Source: Klebsormidium nitens (taxonomy: Eukaryota > Streptophyta > Klebsormidiophyceae > Klebsormidiales > Klebsormidiaceae). From it: a stretch of DNA of 64,000 nt. The position numbers were made by a program, and so were the translations under genes. Below are positions 22,910-34,777 of the stretch, piece after piece; the stretch's first letter is position 1; every line of letters starts with the position of its first letter. Under the pieces are notes generated by a model. The model was not told where the DNA came from and searched no databases. It was given only the letters and a program-made list of their open reading frames with translations. Location of the stretch: positions 1 to 64,000 of the forward strand of contig DF237180.1 in NCBI GenBank assembly GCA_000708835.1, read 5' to 3'.

Positions 22910-25900
22910 ATGGCTTCTTCCGAAGCGGAGAGCACTGAAGAGCCAGCTGCTGCAAGCAGCATGGGTGAAGGCGTCACAGCAAGTCAGCTCGATGCGCCAG
23001 ACCTTATGGGCCAGGTCTCCAGTGCGTCCAGCATGCGTGCCAGCGAGCTCAGTCAGCAGGCTTCAGAAACCACCAGCGTGGGACAAACCTCGCGCGCCAC
23101 GACTGCACGAAGTGCCAAACATGTCCAGATTGCCACGTTGCCTGATTCAAGCGGCGACAATCTTACAAACGAGTCGGCAGGCAGAAGAAGAAGCATCCCA
23201 GAGGGAAGCTCTTCAGCAACGTCCCTGCCCGGACAGCCAAGTCCGGAAGAGCGGATTAGGCTCCTGATGGACGCGTACAGCCCCCGGAAGTCCCTGTCAG
23301 CTAGAAGCGCTCGCTTTAGTCCCCGGCCTTTGGACTCCTCCCGAAAGAGGAACAGTGCTCCTGCCAATGCCGCTGCTCAGGGGATGCTCGCTAAGGAGGT
23401 GAGCTCAGAAGTGTGATGACATCATGCATTGGTTCCAAAACTCTGGCAAGAACAGGACCCAGTGCCTGAGAGAAACGTGCATTGCGTGGGACTGCTTCAC
23501 CAGACTGCTTGATCATTGATGTATTTGCTGCGGATGCTAAACTAAGAATTCTCTCGAAAATGACGGGTACTTGTCTTGCAGACCAGCAAAGTCGTCAGCA
23601 CCTATTCCCAGATGGTGACAAAGCTGGCAGCCATCTACAACGATGAGCGGAAGATTGCTGAAGGAAAAGAGAAGGAGCGACAACACCTGGTGAGTCCCAT
23701 AATTTTCCCTTTGAATACTATTGATCAAATCTCTCAGTCTTAGAAGACTTGAGAAGATTACCACTTTCTTTCTCCTCGACAGATCCTTGACATCTTTGGG
23801 CCTCAAGCCTTGCATCTTAGGCGAAGAAGCACCAGTCGGCTCGACATTGCGTGCTTCTCGCTTTCGACCTTCAATTGATCAGCCCATCCTGGCAATCAAC
23901 AGATATTCTGGCCTTGAAATCGAGACGAATCCGCCTTTTTGACATCATTTTGGCCTTGCCTCTTTCAGGTAGAGACTTTGAGAGACCTGGAAGCATCCAG
24001 CATTACCCCCGCCACTCTACAAGGTTCGCCTGAGCAGGTCGGCAACACCTAACCTTCCTACTTCAAGGAAGCCTATCCACAACAAGCTTCGTCTCAGCTT
24101 TCGCAAGCACGGGTTCTCCCCTCCCATGCTTGTGATCGTCAACAATGAGCCGTGACGGACTTGCAGCAGAGGCCTGAAACAAGTCGGTTTCAAAACTTTG
24201 TTTAGAAGGAATCATCAACTTACTTGGTCCCTAAACAAGGCCTAGACATTCAAGAGCTTTGTTCGGATTCATGTACACCTTTCGCACCCCTTAACAAGCT
24301 GCGGTGCTGTTCAATGTCCACCTAGGGTGTTTCGCTGTGAAGTTCCTTCTTGAAGCAATCAAGCCCCACATGCACACGAGCACAGAACCAGACTGAGTCT
24401 CGAAACGACAAAGGACACCGCGATCAGCTGTGAAAAAAGCAGGCTTGCATCCTGCGCAAACGTCTTCCTCACGCTGGGGCACCTGTCTTCACCTTTCGTC
24501 CGTATCGGACTACGACTCTTCTATGCAGGCCACCATTGTGGAGCTCAGGGAACGAGTTGGGACACTGGCAAGCGAGGTCGAGGAAGCTTCCAAGATAAGT
24601 CGGATGTGAGTTATCTCATTCCCAGTAATCGTTTCACCTGATAGTGCCAGCCTTTCGGTTTGCGTTGAAGTGCTCCAGTGGGTATCAAACAACTCTACGG
24701 GCCTGCTACGATTTAAATTGACGGTGTGATTCTTCAAAGCAACGCCGGATCTGACGTAAGAGACAAGCACGTTGTTCTACCTGGAAGTTGCTTCAATACT
24801 ATATTGCACCGTTAGCATGACTGTACACAGGGCTGTGTGAATGCATCTCACAGCTTCCTGTAACGGCTTGCAGGTGCGAGCATATGGTCGAAAGGATACG
24901 GCTCTCCGCCCAAAGGAAGGAACTCAAGATCAAGGTACGTTGCATTCCGGTAGTGTCTCAAACCAGCGACTTCTCGAAGTTCGAGAAGTCAAGCCTGCAA
25001 GGCAGCTCAAATGCGACAGGAAGTGAATGAACGAGGCTAAGTCTAATGCTTCAGCAGAGCGACTGACATGAATTGCTTCCACAATTCCGTCTCGGTGCAA
25101 GCGTCGTTTCGTGGGAGCCTGATCAGGATCGGGTGACGAGATGGGAGTCCTAACTACCCACGGTTTTGATTTTGCCCCCGACATTGTATCTTGATTCTTA
25201 TCAAATATTGGAGGTCAGCAATTGAGGCGCCCAATCATACGGCTAAAATCGAAGACGCTCCTTCCGCCTCCACTCCATGAAAGGTTCTGATTGGTTTCTC
25301 TTGGATGGAAACTGCAACTTTCACGGCGGTTCAGGGTCCCTCACGTGCGAGGACTGATTGCTGATCCTCTATGGAGGTACAAGTTGTTCATCCCCCCTCT
25401 CATGCAGCATCTGAAGGTGCTTCACGACCGCGTGGCGACAGACCGGGACCAGGCAGAGCTCAACATGCACAGGTAAGACCTCTTGGAGTTTTATCTATCT
25501 GCCTCTGGGAACCGTCAGGGAATCAGTTAGCATTCGCAGAAACCTACGAGACTTGGAAAAGCGAGTACACCAATTTTGCTCCACTGCAGAATACTGTCCT
25601 GCATCCTCTAGGTGTCCAGAAAGCAAGCTTTCAGAACGCACCTTGTGAGCTTGCCAGCTATGTATTGCGGGAATCCTATCTCTTCCCATGTTATCTCTCT
25701 TGTGTGATGCTGCAGACAGTCAGGAACATTTGCGGTCAGACAAACCTGCCCACACCTCCTCCAAGAGGTTCAATCCTTCAGGGCCCGAGCAAGTTGTAAC
25801 AGTCATCAGAGTATTAGAATGATAATCCAGAATGTTGTAACACTAATCAGAGGATTAGAATGATATTCCTGAAGGTATTGATGCCCTATTACATCAGCTC

Positions 25901-28900
25901 GCAAATCTTTCTTTTCTGATAACCCTTTGCCGACATGGACGAATCTTGTCGTTCCTTGCAGAGCGCAAGACGAGCGACTGGCCGCGGAAAACAAGGTGTT
26001 CGACTTGGAGGCAGACCTGGAGGACTCGCAAACAAGGAATCAGCAAGCGGTAAGAACCGCAATCGTTACGTCCAGCACCTGTCGAAGGCCTGGAAATTCA
26101 ACATCAAGCATTACGTCACGAGTGCATGGTTTCACCGCTTGTTGGGAGCTCGAGAGAAGCATGAGCGGACCTGTGCAGATGGGTCTGTTTATGTCAAAAG
26201 AGGATAAAAAGCACGGTGTTCCCTTCCAAGATTTCATCTGCTCTTGATGTTTTCTGAGCGGTGACGGCCCTGTGCATCGTTTGGACATCGTGAAGATGCA
26301 ACAGCGCTGGTTGAGGTTTACGGGACCAGCTTCTATTCAAGATTTGAAGCATGTCCTTGCCTGGTAGAATGTTTTAACAATCGAGATTCGTGTTTGCCCG
26401 GAGGAAATGCCCTCGGATTTCATGCGGCTCAATGTCGACAAATTAGATCTTACGGTGCGCGTCGACCGACAAGCTGCAAAAAGCTTTCCAGATTACTTAG
26501 CCAATGGGACAGCTTTTCAGATCCACTTGGTAACCCAAGGTACATACCAGAAGAATAATATGGCTTGAAAAGTACCGTACCTCCTACCTGTCCGTACTTC
26601 AGAGGCAACACTGGAGGCCAAGTAGGTTTTCGGTCGACGCGCAACCTTATGGATGTTTATGCCGCGCACAGCTGGCGGGCCTGCGGCGCGTGGTGGAGAA
26701 GCGCGAGGAGATGCTGCTGCAGCGGTCGCTGTGGGAGAACCGGGTGCAGGCGGACATCGACGCGATCCAGCGCGCGGAGCGCGAGCGCGACCTGCGCACG
26801 AAGCTGGTCATCAACTCCTTCCACAGCGTCAAGGCGCACGTCAGCGTGAGCATAGTCATTGAGTTTTTTTCCGCTTTAAAGGTGAAATCGCACTCGCCAA
26901 GGTTAACAAATCTTTTCGCGCTTCGAAACCCTGAGGACTAACAATAAAACCCCTGGACGCTCGAACCATTTTTTCGCTTGCACGACGTGAGCTGCTCATT
27001 TTTCTCCTAGATTCGTTTCGTAATAGCCAGCTTTTCCCCAATAGAGCAGGGATGGTTTCATTCGGTATGATGCCCAGAAGATCGGTAAGGCCCGTCGCGT
27101 CTCGGCAGACAGGTCCGTCGGCGCTCAGCAGAAACTGCCAAGGGATGCGACTTTCAAGCCTGAGCATTCGATGCTAGGAATCTCGTCTCGAGAAAAGGCT
27201 TATTACCACGCTGCTGCGGCAAAAGGACCGTATCAAGCGGACTTCGATCCGAAAGCCTCCAAGCGCTCAGGTTTCAGAAATTCAAATTCTTTCTGTTACC
27301 CTTGGCACAAGTGCCAACGCTGCCAATAACTCCAATCGCCACAAGGATTACTCACCCTCTGTTCTCTCAAAGATGACTCTCTATCGCATCATCTTGTTCA
27401 GTCACTTCCCGCTCCTTTTGAGCTTCCTGTACTTACGTTCAATCGAAGCCAGCAGTAGCTGACCTCCAGCAAAGAAAAATGACGAAGAGGACGAGCTCTT
27501 CGCGTCACTCTTGTCTGAACTTCCCCCGTCTGATGAATCCTTGCGCTCAAGTTGATTCTTATCTCCACTCTTGCAGCACCAGAGCGCCAAGGAGAAGGCG
27601 GAGGACTACGAGGAGCGGCTACGGAAGGTGGAGCAGTCGACGGGGCTGCACATCGACTTGCGGAACGTGGGGGATGTCGTCGATCTAGTTATGCGCCAGC
27701 GCAAGCTCAAGGACCTCCAGGTGCGGGCCCTCACCTCACCGTCTTTCTGCAATCGTGCTTAGGGGCTGGTATTCTTGTCCGTATTTGGTTGTTTGTCGTT
27801 TTTGCACGTCATATGTACAAATCAGACTGAACCCCTACTCCGTGAAATAAAATGAATATGCAAAGTAGACCTAGCCAGGCACCAGCACAACCTCAAGGAT
27901 TCGCAGCACGACCCCTTATCACGACTCCTTGCATTCTATCCAGCTGCATCAACCCCCCCGAAGCCGTCGTGAGCTGCTTCTTCACCAGTTCTTTGCCTGT
28001 TGCTTCTGACCCCAAAACTACGATTCTGTTCATCTGAGTGGTATTTAAGTGGGCGTGAGATGTCTTGGTTGCCACGAACTACACTAGTCAAAAGTTTGTG
28101 GCCCAACCGAAGCATGAGATGCAGCTTTTTATGCGCCTAGAGCTCGAATTCTGGTCGCTGCAGGTGGACAAGGTGCGCGGCGAGGCGCGGCGCGAGGCGC
28201 TCGCGGAGGAGCTGCGCGAGCTGCACGCGGTAGTGTGGTCGCTGGCGAACGTCCCCGAGCGCAGCTCCAAGATGCTCGACGAGTTCACGGGGCCCATGCG
28301 CCGCGCGGAGGCGCGCGCGGAGAGGGCCGCGCGCGACGTGGAGACGCACACCACGCTCGCGCTCAAGCTCAAGAGCTGGCTGCGCAACCTGATGGAGAAG
28401 CTCGCAACGGTGGACGTGAGTCGCACCGAATTGCTCCGACTAAACGCTGTTTGTTGGATGGACATCTGCTCGATCCCGCCCAGAAATCTCCGGCTAGCTC
28501 AAGCGTTTCTGGTACCATGATTGTACCTTCGGAAGAGCAAAGCGCATATGCAAGACGCTAATGTCAGGTGGATCTGTTTGACTGTAGTATTCTCTTACAT
28601 ACCAGGTGACTGCTTTTGGTCGATGCCCAGGACAAGAACGGATTGACCCCGGATATTCGCTTAAACCTTAACAATGCTGGTAATCTTAGTAAATGACGGA
28701 AGTAACCCAACGGCTCACGTTGCCTCTCTTGCTAAACGATTCACGTCTATTGAGACCAGTGAAGTCCCATTTTTTCCACCTGATGCACTCTTTCTAGACG
28801 GCTCCTTCTGACGCTCTTAAACGTCCACCGTTGCTCAAACGGGCCGATCCATTTCGCTCGTCCACCTCAGAGACTCAGATCAATCCCCAGAGTACGATTC

Positions 28901-31900
28901 GAGTAGTCTTCTCCTTCCTGGATCAAACAGAACCTTGAAGGCGGTAAGTCCTCAAAGCCTAAGCACTCAAGTATGGAACGAAAACCCAGCTCTTTGAATG
29001 CTGGTGGGTGAGTCACCGGCTCAACAGCCAGAAGACCCTCAAACCCCATAGATCCTCGATATCCTGAAAAACAAAATGATACACCATCTTTCAGATGCTG
29101 GTGGGAAACGACCGGCGCAACAGCCAACCGGACTCGGTGCCCGCCCCGGCTGGGCCCCCTGTGCATCTCACCATGGCGGACGCTGACCTGATCAAGGCGG
29201 TCGAAACCCTGGAGAACCGCCTGTACCGCTGCCTCCTGATCGCCTCCGCTCCGACAGACGCGGGCGGCGATACCGGCCGGGACCCTAGAACTCCGAGGTA
29301 CCACTCTGCGATTTGATTTCGGCACCTTCGACGCCGAAAAGCTGATTATGAAACTTTCTCTCCTTTCGGCAGACCTGGTGTTACCTGCTAAACAACACCG
29401 TTATCGATCATTATCGCTCCAAACTATTTTCCGGCGGAGTTCGGCAGGGCACATCATTATGTATCTTTTGCCGAAATGACGTAGCAGTACGGTATGTGTG
29501 GAGAAGGTGGGTGACTGCTGAGGTTCATCGGAGGAAGCACGGCACGTTTTGGCAGCGACTAGAATGACCACGTCATTCGGTTGCGTCGGCGACTGCACTG
29601 ACGCGAGCGCCGTTTTGCAAAGGTGCCAGAGACTGAGTGCTTGAAGAAACGATGTCAGATGCGTCCGGCGGCCGATCAGGGAAGAGCTGCTTGTTTTGCT
29701 AGTGATTGCACGTCTCTTTGCGGTTGTCCTCGTCTTGCGTAGCTTATGGTTCTATCCATTCTAGGGATACTCCAGCGAATTTGGACTAATAGAAGCATGT
29801 GAATGGTCACAAAGCTATGGCCACGGGCTGCTCATGGAGCCCCCGAAGCCTCGTGAAATCGAAGCTCGCCCATTGTCAAACGTCCTTTACCATTTTGATT
29901 AGCCCACCTTAAGTTCGTTACCGCCCGTTTTCTTCATCCCCAGAATGGCACGGCAGTCTGTTTTCCCCACCCCTATCGCGAGCCCCCGGTCCAACGCTCC
30001 GACCTCACCTCGAAACGCACAAAAGACCCCGATGTTGAGCCCCATGGCGTCCTTCGCAAGGCGGTTCGACAAACTTCTAGAATCCAGTCAGTCGGGGGGG
30101 TCCGATGACACCAACCAACCCTCCAGTCTAGACGCCAGTGTAAGAAGCTCTCTCAGAAGTACGGGGTCCCTAGCCGCTTCGATTACCGGACCTCTCCTTT
30201 CCTCGAGCACGGGTTCTCTTTTTGCCTCGACTACCGGTTCCCTTCTTGGGTCCATTTTGGAGGGAATTGTTTCGTCCGTGGACGACGGAAAGGAAGCGAC
30301 GCGAGAAGCCTCCGAACCGTCCGTTCCGGGACCGGCCGAGGCAGACCGGAAAACGGAAAGCACAGGAAAGATCGCGCCCACCAGTGGAAAACTCCGGGCG
30401 ACCCTCCGACCCAAGCTGGCGGCGGTCACGACGCTGTTGAGGCCGAAGACGGCAACAACACGTGGCAGCCTTTCCGCGACGACACGTGTTAACGGAACAC
30501 CCCGAGCCGCGGCCGGCAGGCCGCCGCCTCCCCCCGGCAAAACCTCCCAGCCCCAGACGCCCCGGCTGGCTTCATCTCGAACCACCCCGGATGGGCTCGA
30601 AACCCACACGCAAACCCAACCCATAACCCCGAGCCCTGTGCAGACCGCGCGCGCGCTTCGAACCGGGTTGATGAGCGCGAGACCCCGGGTTACGCTTGAA
30701 GTGAATTTGTTGGGTTCCGAAACGACCGGAAGGACGCCCCGAGACGGGGACGCTCCCGCTGGCGGCACGCGACGACGGCCGGCGAGCGCGCACCCGCTGC
30801 TGCAGGCCGCGACGACGCAGCTGCAGACGCTGAAGCCGGAGCAACTAGAGGTGCGGCCTTTTGCGAGGACTTCTCCAAATTGAGCAGCTGCTCTCGGAGA
30901 GTTTGGCGTAGTCGGCACAAGAATATCACGTCTATCAAACCTGTTTTTCACACTTGATGATGTACTGGAAGACACAGTCTCAAACAGACCAGCTACGCGC
31001 AATAGCCTGTGTTATCGTGTTAAAAATCGTGTTCGTGTCTGAAGCACAATTAAACGTGCAAAAACAAACTGAAGAGCCCATTCGCGTTGCGTCAATGACC
31101 GCGAACGGATTTGACAGACACGCTTCCGACCACTATCTTCAAAAAGTGCAAGACTATTTCAAGAGACGCGGTAAAAGTCGTCACTCAAAGGCAGTTGCTG
31201 GTAATTACTTCGCGACATCCCTTACGCACGCCCTTTCGGAAGCAGCGCGACTGACGCCCGGCTCGTCCCTTCCAGGCGCTAGTACTTGGTCAAAGCACCC
31301 CACGCGACGTCGCGCTCGACCTGCTTTCACGCCCAGGTGGAAACAACTGGCGGCTGGACCAGAAGATCAGGTCAGCAGGTTTTAGTGTTGCGCTCTCATT
31401 TGAACACAAATATGCCGGGACCCGTCAGGCTCTCGGACGTACGAAGAGCTCTCACGTCGAGCTTCAGTCAGGGTGTTTCGAACGCCATGTCCAGAAGCTA
31501 AATACAAGAATCTTCGGACTTGCAACTTTTCGCGCTGAGCTGGTTGCCAGAAGTCTCTCTCTGAAAGTAGAAAATATTCGGACCTTCCACTACCTCGGCG
31601 AACTTGATTGTTGCTGTGAGATTGCGTCATTCATTCCGGCCACGAAATACTGGCAACGTTTTATGTAATCACTAATCACTGCTTTCCATAGAAGACACGA
31701 TCACCGAGACAACCCGTTTGCAGGCCGTTTGCGCTTTGAGACGGTCGGGAGAACAACGCAAGGTCCCCGGTAGGCCTTGTCCGGGGGTTCTGGGTTTTCA
31801 TTAAGAGTGCGCTTCCTGCAGGAATTTGCGAGAGTGCTTCATGACGGGGCCCAATGCCGAGGACGCAAACGACTCGGAGAACCGGGCGGCGATGGCCCGA

Positions 31901-32632
31901 TCGCGGTCGGCTCGGCGGAGCGCTGTCATGAAGTCACGGGAAAAGGTCGGCCTGCATGATCACTCACCTTGATTGAGCGGCACTTCTCTGGATCGACGTT
32001 CGCTGTTTGTTTCAGGCTTAGACTGCCTTCCTGTGCCTGTGTTTCTGGGACCTGCACTAATATTCATGCACTCGAAGTTGCAGACGACTTGACATAAAAA
32101 ATCGGCTGGTTCTGCACAGGGACATCAGATTCAAAAGTCCTGGAGAATCGAAGACCGTTGAAGCCCTCGCTGCGGATAGCACTGTATCCTGTTGAACCCT
32201 CGGATTTGCGGCCGTCATTACCGTTGCTTCCTTGCATCCGATCATTTAAGGCCTCGTCGACTACGTGACCGTCGCGAGTTGGCGGCCGAGCTTTCAACTC
32301 TCATGGGGCGACTCTGAATATTCACGCAGCACTAAAAGGTCCTCGCGCAAAAATGTGATTTTTCTTATCGTAATCGTGACGCCATCCAATCCGCCCACGT
32401 CGTGCAGACGTTGTTGGACGACGAGGTGGTTTTGGAGCGGGAAGACATCAAGCAGCAGTCGGCCAAGATCATGGACCTGCTGCGGGTGGCCGAGAAGAAG
32501 TGGGAGGACGACGAGAGGAGGGCGCAGGAGTCGGAGCGCGATCGGGTCGAGGCGGCCGCGCTGAACGGGAAGGACAGAACCGCGCAGATGCTTAACCGGC
32601 TGGCCCGGCCCAAGAAGCTCAGCAGATCATGA
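22910..32632 (+). CDS. Long coiled-coil protein, possibly dynein-arm docking type, 16 exons
   Basis: Exons are 22910-23398, 23582-23689, 23969-24037, 24529-24605, 24874-24934, 25408-25472, 25962-26049, 26672-26845, 27178-27270, 27577-27720, 28164-28415, 29095-29297, 29944-30850, 31276-31370, 31822-31945 and 32408-32632. Every junction keeps phase, giving 1057 residues. Residues 1-163 are Ser-rich. Residues 164-540 are an almost continuous coiled coil, broken by a short LRKVEQSTGLHIDLRNVGDV segment (about 425-444). Residues 609-910 are low-complexity Ser/Thr/Pro/Arg from one large exon, and residues 984-1057 form another coil. The long coil with an R-K-x-x-x-x-T-G-L break recalls axonemal docking proteins of the ODAD/CCDC151 kind, which attach outer dynein arms to doublet microtubules. 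This is a resemblance seen by eye only. The exon chain is solid; the function is not. Confidence 0.75.
28992..29140 (+). repeat. Duplicated exon edge in coiled-coil gene
   Basis: The real exon starts at 29095 with atgctggtgggaaacgaccg and continues gcgcaacagcca. A diverged copy at 28992-29035 reads atgctggtgggtgagtcacc then ggctcaacagcca. The copies are 97 bp apart. In the upstream copy the acceptor is lost (gaatg instead of cagatg) and it would run into gtgagt, a donor-like sequence. Confidence 0.75.
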
Positions 32633-34777
32633 GGTCAAGTAAATCAGAACCGCGGCACGCAAGATTTGGTTGAGAGAATTGTACATAATCGGTATGAGCA
32701 CGCGTCTTGCTTCCTCCATTGTTTCCCCAAAATCTTTTGAGCTTTGTTGTCGATCTTTCTCTGAGCGTTGATACCGGACCTGGTATTCTGCCGACGTTGA
32801 TCGCGCGGCTCCCAGCGCACCTAAGCATACACTGGCCAATGAGACATGCCTTGGCATGCTCATCATCTGGTTTTCAGGTACAATCATCAAAGACATCAGA
32901 AACTTGAAAGCAGCAGCTTTGCTCTCGTTTGTACTCAGAGTTACCTATGCATGCCCTGCACTTATTAAAGCTAAGTCAGTGCCCACAGACATGCCTGCGG
33001 CCAAGCAATGACTGGCACATGCCACCGCGACCATACAGAATATCTAGAGCAAGGACTTGACAACCCGTAGCGTGCTCATCAAACTGAAGAGCGGTCTTAC
33101 CGAGCTGTTTGCAAGGCTTTTGCTGAAGGGTGGCAGCTAGTGTTGTGACGTCTTTTCTGTTTCTTGCCATGAATCGCGTCGGCTGCACGACGGTACTGCA
33201 TATATAGCTGTGGGCTTGCAGGGAATCTCATGTGCCTCATGGCTTACAATTAGCAGCATAGCGTTGTTGAAGATGCGTGCAGGCCCGCCCCTAACTTTTT
33301 AGAGAAATCCGAGTGCCCCACCTGTCAGAGAAAGATTGCTTTGCAGGATGAGGCAGAATTTACCGTCGATGGCAGTTTATCGTAACTTCCGCCGTTCGAT
33401 GGACGTTGACGAGGGGGCGGGTGGGCCGGTGCCCACCCGGTGGTGGTGATTTGTGAATTTCGACCTAGTGTCAGAAACGTGTCAGAAATCGTACTACCGT
33501 ACGGTAATATTGTCATAGTTCGTACCAATCTGTCAGAACACTCAACTTTTTGTACGGTTAAGTTCACCGTCACCGCGATACCTTTACGCGGGAGCCATTG
33601 CACCGGGATGTAATTTGAGTTCTACGTGAGTCGCAATTTAGCGTCAACCGGGCAAAGCTGGAAGTCAAATCATAAAAATCTATGCCGCAAACGGCGGGAC
33701 TTTGCCGGCTGGTACGATGTAGACTGCTAGTATAGGCTGGCTTTGACCCCCCGCGCGAAATTTGTTATCTGAGTACCCGGTCCCCGTAGTGGACCGGGTA
33801 TCGATCGTAGGGTACCGTGCAACGTTCCCAGCACTTCAGGTTACGTAGCCCTTGACAGTCAATCGACGGCCACCGTGAGAGATAAGATGCATCTACGGCG
33901 GTTTGTGCCTCATCCTGCAAAGAAATCTAAGTCTGACAGGTGGGCCTGAAACTGGCCTTGGTCGCCGCAAGTGGGCGGGGTTGTGGCATTCTTCTACAAC
34001 GCTATGAGGCTCCCTCGCGACGCGAGCCATGTATCATAGTATATCGATCAAGCTTGCCAGCTCGGGCTCAGTCAAAACATCACGACCTTCAGCATGTGGA
34101 AGATGCTCACGACATGGATGTAAATACCTGAAATCGTTGGCCGAAGATCGAGTTCAATTTTCTAAAAGTCGGATATTCACTATAGCTCGCGAGCACGCGC
34201 GTGTAATCATGGCGGCCGCTGTCCATGGAAGCTTGCGAACCGTGCATGGCTTATGCAGGTTCATGCGCACAGATCTGCATGCGCGGCCGCGACGGCTCAC
34301 GGTCATATCTTGCTGGCACCCACGGCAGCAGCAATGACCCTTGCTTAAGAATGACCGGCAACGATTGCTGCAGCCGAGCTATGCAACGCACACAGTCTGA
34401 CTCTTGATCGAAAACCTACACAATGATCCTGGGGCCATCGAAATAAGCTTCAGCTTGTCACGTGTTGAGTTGCAGGGTAAAGCTCTGTGTGCATATGGGT
34501 GAGAAGAATACCTTGCCACGCTCCAAATGCTTTTCGGGCTTCTGGAAGGCATTCTCGACCAATCCGTATTGCATTTCTAACTACTCTCTGTACAACTACC
34601 AAGCGCTATGTCAGGTCTCCGGAAGCTTGTTGCTATTGCCTGAGCTGATCGTGTTTATGACGGATGCAGTCGCATCTCTTCCTTCTCAAAACCTTCCATA
34701 CTTGGGCCACCAGTAGGCGGCTGACCATTCCGAGGTCTGTCAGAACGACTAGACTGTTGAGCGTTGGCCAAGAAAGC
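32633..34777. other. Intergenic region with a transposon-like element
   Basis: This interval lies between the 3' ends of the convergent coiled-coil and Cpn10 genes. Apart from the inverted-repeat element at 33317-33944 no gene is recognised. Short open frames on both strands have no domain. Confidence 0.5.
33317..33944. mobile_element. MITE-like element with long terminal inverted repeats
   Basis: The left end (33317-33375) starts cccacctgtcagagaaagat and continues tgctttgcaggatgaggcaga. The right end (about 33890-33944) is its near-perfect reverse complement: it carries gcctcatcctgcaaag, then aaatctaagt and ctgacaggtggg. The arms are about 50-55 bp with a few mismatches, and the whole is about 628 bp. 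No open frame for a transposase is visible inside, so this would be a non-autonomous element. A clean target-site duplication was not found. The interior holds several more gtcagaa and gtac motifs. The superfamily cannot be told from the ends alone. Confidence 0.7.

Noticed and set aside
30088-31002. 304-codon minus-strand open frame opposite exon 13 of the coiled-coil gene
   Set aside because: The plus-strand exon has matching acceptor, donor and phase with its neighbours; the minus-strand frame has none.
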